A DNA stretch of 64,000 nucleotides from Polaromonas sp. CG_9.7 (lineage in GTDB: Bacteria > Pseudomonadota > Gammaproteobacteria > Burkholderiales > Burkholderiaceae_C): NCBI RefSeq assembly GCF_015752205.1, contig NZ_JADOVG010000001.1, positions 368,342-432,341 on the forward strand, written 5' to 3'. Below, in pieces: positions 58,851 to 64,000 of this stretch. A program made the position numbers and the translations under genes. A model generated the notes under the pieces. That model searched no databases. It saw nothing but the letters and a program-made list of their open reading frames with translations, and was not told where the DNA came from. Each line of letters starts with the position of its first letter. Positions within the stretch are counted from its first letter, which is position 1.

Positions 58851-60052
58851 GGTCGTGCGGCAGCAGCGCCGGCCGTCTTTGTCATCAATGCCGACTTCAC
58901 CCAGCCGTCAGCCGCTTGCCGGCGTCGTCGAGCAGCAGGTGGTCGCTTGAAGAATTCGCCCGTGTCGGGGTCGTACAGCGCCGGGTCGTGGTCGTCATCG
59001 CGGTCCCGCACCGCGTCCAGGAAGTGCTCCACTTCGCTCACGTTGTCCAGGTCGTGCTCCACTTGACGCTCCTCCTCCATTTGAGGATCAGGCAGTTCAA
59101 TCGCTGGTGGTCGAGCTGGTGGTGGTGAAGGCGGTTTTGGCGCGGAAACCATCAGAGCTATGGTTTCGATCTTTTCGAGGTCGTTTCCAAAACCAATAGG
59201 TTTCACAACGTCGTCAGCCAGCCCAGCCACTGAGCCGCCACCAAAACCAATAGGTTTCTCAGCGCGCTCGTACCGTGGACTCCTGCCCCTGCTTACGACC
59301 AGTTCGGCCAGCGTCTTGACCTTCTTCACTGGTGCGGCCACTACAGGCAGCACCAGACCCAGCGCAGCCGCATATCGACCTGGGTTGCGTTCAATGTCCT
59401 GCTTGGCTGTGAACCACATAACGCTCTTCAAAATCGCGTCCTGCGTCGATTCAAGGTGCGCCAGCACCATGCGCGCCGTCACCTCCTTCATTGCGCCGTG
59501 CAATCGTCGGGTCGGCTCTTTCAGTCCGAACGATAGCGCCAGCTCTGCGAACGAATCGCGCAGGCCCGCCAGCCGAACCCGGTCAATCAGCTTGGTTCCA
59601 AGGTATCGAACGCCAGCCATCGGCAGCACCAGGATGTGAAGATGCGGCGCACCCTCGTCGTGGTGCTCGTCGGCGCTCAGGATGTTGTCGAGTCCGAACT
59701 GAGCAATTGCCCATTGCAGGCACTGTGCGAAATAAACGGCGGTGTCGATGCTCGTTCCGGCAGGCAGGGAGAACAGCGCCTCATACGCCTGCGTGTAGTC
59801 GTGGCGAAAGGGTTTGTAGCCCGCGCCCGCCATGCGCGCCTGCGCCAGCGCCACCACGTCGGCCGACAGCGCGGGTCCAGCGATGCGCCGGTTTAAATGG
59901 CTGCGCGCCGGGTCGATGTGGCTGCGAGAGCCGCGCTCCTTCTGGGTTTCGCGCCGGTTGTGTTTGTCAGCCTGAAGCAACGTTTGCGGCTTGCGCTTCA
60001 TGCGTTTTGAAAGGCCGATGGTCTTGACGGCGAAGAACAGTTCTTCGCTCAT
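58847..60052 (-). CDS. MobV/Pre-type relaxase
   Basis: A 401-residue mobilization protein. HNRRE (31-35) fits the N-terminal MobV motif, and H131-D-E..PH-x-H139 (HHDEGAPHLH) is the metal-binding HUH-like motif of Pre/Mob relaxases, which nick oriT to start transfer. The second half contains two copies of KPIGFG and a Pro-rich, low-complexity region. It is coupled by ATGA overlaps to the genes on both sides. No coupling protein or secretion system is present, so the element would need a helper. Confidence 0.85.
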   Translation of the reverse strand: MSEELFFAVKTIGLSKRMKRKPQTLLQADKHNRRETQKERGSRSHIDPARSHLNRRIAGPALSADVVALAQARMAGAGYKPFRHDYTQAYEALFSLPAGTSIDTAVYFAQCLQWAIAQFGLDNILSADEHHDEGAPHLHILVLPMAGVRYLGTKLIDRVRLAGLRDSFAELALSFGLKEPTRRLHGAMKEVTARMVLAHLESTQDAILKSVMWFTAKQDIERNPGRYAAALGLVLPVVAAPVKKVKTLAELVVSRGRSPRYERAEKPIGFGGGSVAGLADDVVKPIGFGNDLEKIETIALMVSAPKPPSPPPARPPAIELPDPQMEEERQVEHDLDNVSEVEHFLDAVRDRDDDHDPALYDPDTGEFFKRPPAARRRRQAADGWVKSALMTKTAGAAAARP

Positions 60053-60144
60053 GCCGACCCCGTTAAACGTCGCCAGAGCGATTTAAACCACGTTGACGGA
60101 GCAGCGCACCAGGCCATCAAGAAAAGCGCATTTAGGCGGCTCAT
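60049..60144 (-). CDS. 31-residue hydrophobic peptide coupled to the relaxase
   Basis: MSRLNALFLMAWCAAPSTWF and 11 more residues. Its ATG overlaps the upstream stop and its TGA overlaps the relaxase start, each as ATGA, which is unlikely by chance and argues for translation. A short hydrophobic centre suggests a membrane peptide or a pure coupling device. Confidence 0.5.
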   Translation of the reverse strand: MSRLNALFLMAWCAAPSTWFKSLWRRLTGSA

Positions 60145-60644
60145 GCGCGTGTCTCCAACATGGATAGCAGCGCCCGCGCCGCCGTGATGTTGGGGGGGGT
60201 AGTATCGAGCCAATAACGCATACACCGCACCTTTGACCGACCGCGCAAGCATGAGACGGTTTCGCTTTGGCGGGCGATTAGGATGCCGTAATCGTTTTGC
60301 AGCGTGCTAACTGTCGAGTGAAGGCAGTGGTCGTGATGATGTTCAGCCTCAAACCTGTTCATGTTGCGACCCATCACGAATTGCAGCAGTATGGTTTCAA
60401 GCTTGGTTACTGGCTTGTCGTTTGGCAGGGTCGCGCTGGTCGAGATTCGGCGTGCTGGTTGTCGAGCAGTCGGTGGAGCAGCTGCGTGCCTAACGTCGAG
60501 GTCGAGGTGAAGTTGCGCCGGGTGTGAGCCGGTAGAATCAGTGTGCGAGACTGAATTGGTCGCCGTGGTGGATTGAATGCCCCCGGCGGCTTTTTTATTG
60601 GGCGTGACTTTTCCCGGCGTCGTGCCGTTTTTGATATTGGTCAT
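60141..60644 (-). CDS. Helix-turn-helix-like protein of the integrative element
   Basis: A 167-residue protein. The first ~80 residues are low complexity; the C-terminal half (VTKLETILLQFVMGRNMNRF and LQNDYGILI) looks like a compact winged-helix domain that I recall from hypothetical proteins of betaproteobacterial phages and islands. It may regulate or replicate the element. A C8 tract (60192-60199 on the plus strand as G8) lies in its coding sequence. Confidence 0.6.
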   Translation of the reverse strand: MTNIKNGTTPGKVTPNKKAAGGIQSTTATNSVSHTDSTGSHPAQLHLDLDVRHAAAPPTARQPARRISTSATLPNDKPVTKLETILLQFVMGRNMNRFEAEHHHDHCLHSTVSTLQNDYGILIARQSETVSCLRGRSKVRCMRYWLDTTPPNITAARALLSMLETRA

Positions 60645-60656
60645 GATGCTGACCGA

Positions 60657-61262
60657 TCAAAAGGACGCGATAAGAGCGCGAATATCCGCAGAACGCCATG
60701 CGACGCAGCGAGTCGAGAGCTTCACTGGAGCAGGGTAGCGGCCTGTTTTGACGCCTTGCCACCATCCCGACCGACTGACGGGGATATGCGCTAAAACCGT
60801 GGGCAGACGCCACAGTGCTATGTCTGGATTTTGGGGAAGAATTGAAAGAGCGCCAGCCGATACGGTGACGATGCGGTGTTTACCGCTATTTGAATTGGTC
60901 ATGTTGTTTCCGGCGTCATCCGACGTTAAGGAGTGAGGGGGCTTGCGCGAATTAGCGCCAGCTTTTAGGGTTCTGTTTTTTGATTCCTTTCGGAGTCGTC
61001 TGGCAGGTTCGCCGTCGCTGTCGCCGCCGTCATCGTCATCACTTGCTCCCACTTCAGGACCATCCGTTACACCAGCCGATGATTCACCGCCGCCGCATTC
61101 TGGCAAATCATTTGTAATTGATAACGTTGACTTTTTACTTTCAACATACACAGAACGGGTGCCGGTCATCAATGCGTTGTACGTTTCCCGAACAGAACCG
61201 TTACCAAACGGCTCAACCATACTCAGATTATCGAAATTCCTGACGTTAATAACTCGTTTCAT
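60657..61262 (-). CDS. AlpA-family regulator with 120-residue acidic N-terminal extension
   Basis: A 201-residue protein from ATG 61262 (AAAGG 5 nt upstream). Residues about 145-201 (ALWRLPTVLAHIPVSRSGWW..RYPAPVKL) form a typical AlpA winged-helix domain, which in P4-like elements activates or acts as excisionase. AlpA proteins are normally 60-90 residues; the first 120 here contain GASDDDDGGDSDGE and look disordered. An internal ATG at 60902 would give a standard 81-residue AlpA, so two products are possible. Confidence 0.75.
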   Translation of the reverse strand: MKRVINVRNFDNLSMVEPFGNGSVRETYNALMTGTRSVYVESKKSTLSITNDLPECGGGESSAGVTDGPEVGASDDDDGGDSDGEPARRLRKESKNRTLKAGANSRKPPHSLTSDDAGNNMTNSNSGKHRIVTVSAGALSILPQNPDIALWRLPTVLAHIPVSRSGWWQGVKTGRYPAPVKLSTRCVAWRSADIRALIASF

Positions 61263-61386
61263 TCTTGCCTTTCATCTGGACCACTAAAAAACCAGTATGG
61301 GTTTTTATACAGTTCGGTTGGTCCAGGCGCCGACTTTATAGCACGTATTTGTCCAATGCAGACCCTAACTGTAGTTGATGGTGTTT

Positions 61387-62718
61387 TTAAGCTACTCGCA
61401 GTACGCGGACGTTATCAGGCTTGTTCGCCAGCAGATCGAGCCGTTCTCCCCAGAGCCGCCACGCGTCACGCATTGGCCCTTCATAGGTTGCACGCTGGTA
61501 AATCCGCTTCATCTTGTTTTCTTCGGTGTGGTTCAGACACTTCTCGATAACGTCCGGCAAAGCGCCTAGTTCGGCCATTGTGCTTACGCCCGTCCGGCGC
61601 AGGTCGTGAGGCCGCCAGTGACCGCCTGCAAGCTGTAGCGCGTCAATCTGCTTTGTGCGGCCCGACATAGGCCCGTCAGTGCGCTGACGGTCTGCAACCT
61701 GTTTTGTGACGGTCTTGGAGTCAAGCGGCCCGTTCAGCTTGGAGTTGGGGAAAACCCACGCCGTCGCGCCGGTAATGTCTCGCAGAATTTCAAACTGACG
61801 CAATGCAAAGTCACTGAGCCAGATTTGATGCGCCTTGCCGTTTTTAGTATCAGGCAGAACCCAAAGCCGCCGCTCAAAATCTACGTTCTCCCACCGTGCG
61901 GCCACTGTTTCACCGATGCGGGCAATGGTCGCCATTTGAAGGAGGAGGGCGCATTGCGATGTTGCTGCCAGCCCTGACAAGGGCAGTTTTTTAAAGAGGT
62001 CAATTAATTCGGCTTCGTTCAGAACCCGGTCGCGTTCACCGTCCGGCCCGATCTTGGCTTTCTTGATTCGGGCGGTCGGATCTGCCTCTACAAAATCCCG
62101 GTCGAGCGCGAACCCGAACATTTGTCGCAGGTCTGACAGGACTCGTTTTGTCATCCGAGCAATGTCCCGCGCCATCATGGAATCAACAATCTGTTGAACG
62201 TGCGCTTTCTTCACATCAGCCACGGCCATATCACCGATGAGTGGAAACACATCACGCTCAAAAGCCCGTTGCGCTTCTGTCCCGCCGTCAACGCGGTGTT
62301 TAAGGGATAGCCCTCGCCATAGGTCAAACAAGCCCCTGACGGTCAATCTGGCTTTTTTCTCTGCGATTTCTTCCAGCCGGTCGAGCTGATGGTGGTGCGC
62401 TTCCACCTTGTCAATTTCGATCTTGAGTTTGTCGGCGGCTTTACGCTCGATGGGGTCTGAGCCTTTTTTCAGTTCGGCAGCGAGTTCGTTCCGCTTGGCA
62501 CGCAGCGCCAGGAGGGATTGACCACCCTTGTCTTTCCAGGTGCCGACAGGAATTTGTCGTACTTTGCCCCCCACCTTGTAGCGCCACACGACATAGACAC
62601 TCACGACACCATCAGAAACGGCTCTGACAGTGCCGTAAAGGGAATTCCCCATGCTGACCCGCCGACCGTTGTCGGCAGCGCCTAGAGCCTGTAGTTCTTT
62701 GACCGTAATCACCGCCAT
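61387..62718 (-). CDS. int: Tyrosine recombinase (P4-type integrase)
   Basis: A 443-residue integrase. Catalytic residues are R267 (ATIARIGE), H371-x2-R374 (PHDLRRT), H397 (LNHTEEN) and nucleophile Y407 (RIYQRA); an N-terminal arm-binding domain (DUF4102-like) is present. It lies at the right end of the element with its start 180 bp from attR and reads inward. AGGG sits 8 nt before ATG 62718, and the arm repeat at 62731-62760 overlaps its promoter region, which suggests self-control. Confidence 0.94.
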   Translation of the reverse strand: MAVITVKELQALGAADNGRRVSMGNSLYGTVRAVSDGVVSVYVVWRYKVGGKVRQIPVGTWKDKGGQSLLALRAKRNELAAELKKGSDPIERKAADKLKIEIDKVEAHHHQLDRLEEIAEKKARLTVRGLFDLWRGLSLKHRVDGGTEAQRAFERDVFPLIGDMAVADVKKAHVQQIVDSMMARDIARMTKRVLSDLRQMFGFALDRDFVEADPTARIKKAKIGPDGERDRVLNEAELIDLFKKLPLSGLAATSQCALLLQMATIARIGETVAARWENVDFERRLWVLPDTKNGKAHQIWLSDFALRQFEILRDITGATAWVFPNSKLNGPLDSKTVTKQVADRQRTDGPMSGRTKQIDALQLAGGHWRPHDLRRTGVSTMAELGALPDVIEKCLNHTEENKMKRIYQRATYEGPMRDAWRLWGERLDLLANKPDNVRVLRVA

Positions 62719-62730
62719 ATCAAAAACCCT

Positions 62731-62760
62731 GCAAATTTAGCCACACTTTTAGCCACACCG
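62731..62760 (+). repeat. Right arm-type repeat with two AGCCACAC units
   Basis: Same 30-bp sequence and orientation as 56799-56828 with one mismatch (TTTT for CTTT between the units); directly upstream of int. Confidence 0.65.
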
Positions 62761-62897
62761 TAGGGCTGGCTTTCAGTGTAACTTGCTGGACTGTGTTGGA
62801 CTACGTGAAAATGTAAAATATCTGCAAGCTATTGATTTATAAAGATAATTTTAGTTTATTTAAAACGTGCTGGATGGGGCTGGAATCAAGTTTTCTA

Positions 62898-62945
62898 GCA
62901 TGGGGTGCAAGGGGTCGGAGGTTCGAGTCCTCTCACACTGACCAT
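62898..62945 (+). repeat. attR of the integrative element
   Basis: Copy of the tRNA-Pro 3' half. Differences from attL are in the T-arm and acceptor stem (GAGG/CCTCT for AAGG/CCTTT; CTG for CCG) and keep base pairing. A terminator follows, so this is probably the original 3' end of the host tRNA gene. Confidence 0.85.
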
Positions 62946-62957
62946 TAATTCTGACAG

Positions 62958-62991
62958 AGGCCGCTAACGACATACAGTTAGCGGCCTTTTT
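62958..62991 (+). terminator. Terminator after attR
   Basis: AGGCCGCTAAC pairs with GTTAGCGGCCT, followed by TTTT. It was probably the terminator of tRNA-Pro before the element inserted. Confidence 0.88.
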
Positions 62992-63071
62992 CATTGGTAA
63001 ATCAGTGTCTTACGTTGCAACGGCGTACAAAGCAAGACATTGACAGGCACAGCAAAGCAGGGGAACGTCCG

Positions 63072-63117
63072 GGGGAACAAGTGGGGGTATATCGGGTTTT
63101 GGGAGTTGTTGTTCCCC
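63072..63117. repeat. G-rich inverted repeat beyond attR
   Basis: GGGGAACAA (63072-63080) and TTGTTCCCC (63109-63117) flank GTGGGGGTATATCGGG. Such GTGGGGGTA motifs occur near integrase genes of tRNA-targeting islands, so this may be a scar of an earlier element. Confidence 0.4.
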
Positions 63118-63138
63118 TATTTGACCTTGCCCCTGGAT

Positions 63139-63383
63139 TGAACCGCCCCGAGTTTTGAGGAGGCTCAAATCTCTGAGAGGATTGAGCCATGAAGAAGTCA
63201 AACAAGTTTTCACCTGAAGTCAGGGAGCGTGCTGTGAGGATGGTGCAAGAGCATCGAGGGGAGTACCCCTCTTTGTGGGCAGCCATTGAATCCATCGCCC
63301 CCAAGATTGGCTGCGTGCCGCACACGCTCAATGAGTGGATCAAGCGCGTAGAAGTCGATACCGGCGCGCGCGACGGAGTATCT
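63139..63383 (+). mobile_element. IS3-family remnant (left end and partial orfA)
   Basis: TGAACCGCCCCGAGTTTTGA (63139-63158) looks like an IS3-type terminal inverted repeat, followed at the usual distance by orfA. Similarity to an IS3 orfA stops near 63383, so the rest of the element is lost. Confidence 0.65.
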
Positions 63384-63416
63384 GCACGCGCCAGAGTATC
63401 GCTCCGGGCCAGCTGA
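63189..63416 (+). pseudogene. Truncated IS3-family transposase OrfA
   Basis: 75 codons. [19 protein letters not shown] and [16 protein letters not shown], then TLNEWIKR, are the N-terminal helix-turn-helix region of IS3-family OrfA. The usual continuation after VDTGARDGV (leucine-zipper region) is replaced by unrelated residues ([10 protein letters not shown]), so the gene is truncated and its OrfB partner is absent. Confidence 0.8.
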
Positions 63417-63725
63417 CGGTGCACTCGGACAGTAAGAATATCAGTGCCAGTTGTTCCTGGGCGGTCTGACTCACACAGCGATAGACCAACTGGGGTTGGT
63501 GCTGCGAATTGCGCCTGGGTGGCTTGACCCCCACTCTGACTGACCGCCTGTGTCTTTCCCCGGACCTGTCGGCCGCCCAGGAGCATCTTGCAGCGGGGCT
63601 TTGCCTCGCTGATGCGTGTCACCCAAGAAGGGCCTGACGGTTTTGTCTCCTTACTGTCCTGTTCCCAGGCATTCGGTCGTGGCCAAGCTGTTTTTTTTTG
63701 TCTTGTTCAAGCCTGGAGGTTAACC
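63417..63725. ncRNA. Non-coding region before the IS110 gene, candidate bridge RNA locus
   Basis: IS110-group elements are known to encode a structured bridge RNA in the non-coding end beside the recombinase gene. This 309-bp stretch has no supported gene and holds a strong hairpin: CAGCGGGG (63591-63598), loop CTTTG, CCTCGCTG (63604-63611), extended by GCAT/ATGC with a bulge. The left end of the element was not located, so the RNA is only a candidate. Confidence 0.3.
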
Positions 63726-64000
63726 ATGGAAGAAAAGTCAAACACTGGCAGGCGCGTGGTCGGCGGGGTCGATACCCACAAGGACCTTCATGTCGCGTCT
63801 GTTGTTGATGAGCGTGACCAGGTCCTCGGGACGCAGAGTTTCGCCACCACGCGGCAAGGCTATCGGCAGATGGTGCAATGGATGAGCTCATTGGGCGATG
63901 TCTTGCGGGTGGGGGTTGAATCGACCGGCACTTATGGCGCTGGTCTGCTGCGCCATCTTCAAGCTGCCGGGATCGAAGTCCTGGAGGTCACTTCGCCAGA
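63726..64000 (+). CDS. IS110-family transposase (recombinase), N-terminal part
   Basis: ATG 63726 opens a frame of 91 codons that runs off the window. VVGGVDTHKDLHVASVV contains the first Asp and VGVESTGTYGAGLLRHL the Glu of the DEDD catalytic core of IS110-family recombinases. GGAGG is 6 nt upstream of the ATG region. The rest of the gene and the right end lie outside. Confidence 0.88.
   Translation, partial: MEEKSNTGRRVVGGVDTHKDLHVASVVDERDQVLGTQSFATTRQGYRQMVQWMSSLGDVLRVGVESTGTYGAGLLRHLQAAGIEVLEVTSP

Larger units (their letters stand above)
62719..63188. other. Right end of the element and host flank
   Basis: Contains, in order, the right arm repeat (62731-62760), attR (62898-62945), a tRNA-type terminator (62958-62991), a G-rich inverted repeat (63072-63117) and the left end of an IS3-type remnant. 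No gene is visible. Confidence 0.6.

Noticed and set aside
63002..63622. Open frame of 206 codons on the minus strand over the IS3 remnant
   Set aside because: It crosses the IS3 remnant antisense and shows no protein family features.

Overview
The window looks like a chromosomal segment of a betaproteobacterium of the Comamonadaceae, probably near Polaromonas or Rhodoferax. This rests on the gene families, the gene order thrS-infC-rpmI-rplT-pheS-pheT-ihfA-merR followed by tRNA-Pro, the high GC content, and a short interspersed repeat (GCTATT..AATAGCTGCTTG) that recurs in many intergenic gaps. The genus is an inference; no database search was possible.

Layout. 1-130: end of fumC. 153-1442: DUF2254 membrane protein. 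1597-8738 (minus): ProU-type osmoprotectant importer proV-proW followed by four tandem, diverged proX genes. 9364-15411 (minus): complete Mrp/Pha-type cation/proton antiporter operon. 15530-17243: CaCA antiporter and a YqhA-family protein. 17383-23014: acsA, a cytochrome c, a Trp-rich small protein, ilvD and a divergent LysR regulator. 23220-27609: large hybrid sensor kinase and lgt. 27708-32855: malonate use (malonyl-CoA decarboxylase, Bug-type binding protein, enoyl-CoA hydratase-like protein, malonyl-CoA synthetase). 33001-33954: DMT exporter. 34293-37404 (minus): a MoaD-like sulfur carrier, its E1/rhodanese enzyme and a nucleotide-sugar dehydratase-like protein. 38141-46221: putrescine catabolism and uptake (puuD, puuA, frameshifted spuC, potFGHI). 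46532-47851: isocitrate lyase. 48546-56626: translation and ihfA block.

From 56661 the window becomes accessory. tRNA-Pro(GGG) is the attachment site of a 6.2-kb integrative, probably mobilizable element (56691-62897). It carries a tyrosine integrase, an AlpA-type regulator with a long acidic extension, a helix-turn-helix-like protein, a MobV-type relaxase in a chain of ATGA-overlapping genes, a zinc-ribbon protein and an AT-richer cargo membrane protein. Beyond the right attachment site lie an IS3-family remnant and the start of an IS110-family element that runs off the window and whose upstream non-coding region could encode a bridge RNA.

The most promising leads for something undescribed are the sulfur-carrier/E1/dehydratase operon (possible sulfur insertion into a sugar or nucleotide-sugar product), the four-fold proX array with loss of a conserved cysteine pair in one copy, and the tRNA-Pro element with its paired arm-type repeats and AlpA fusion.
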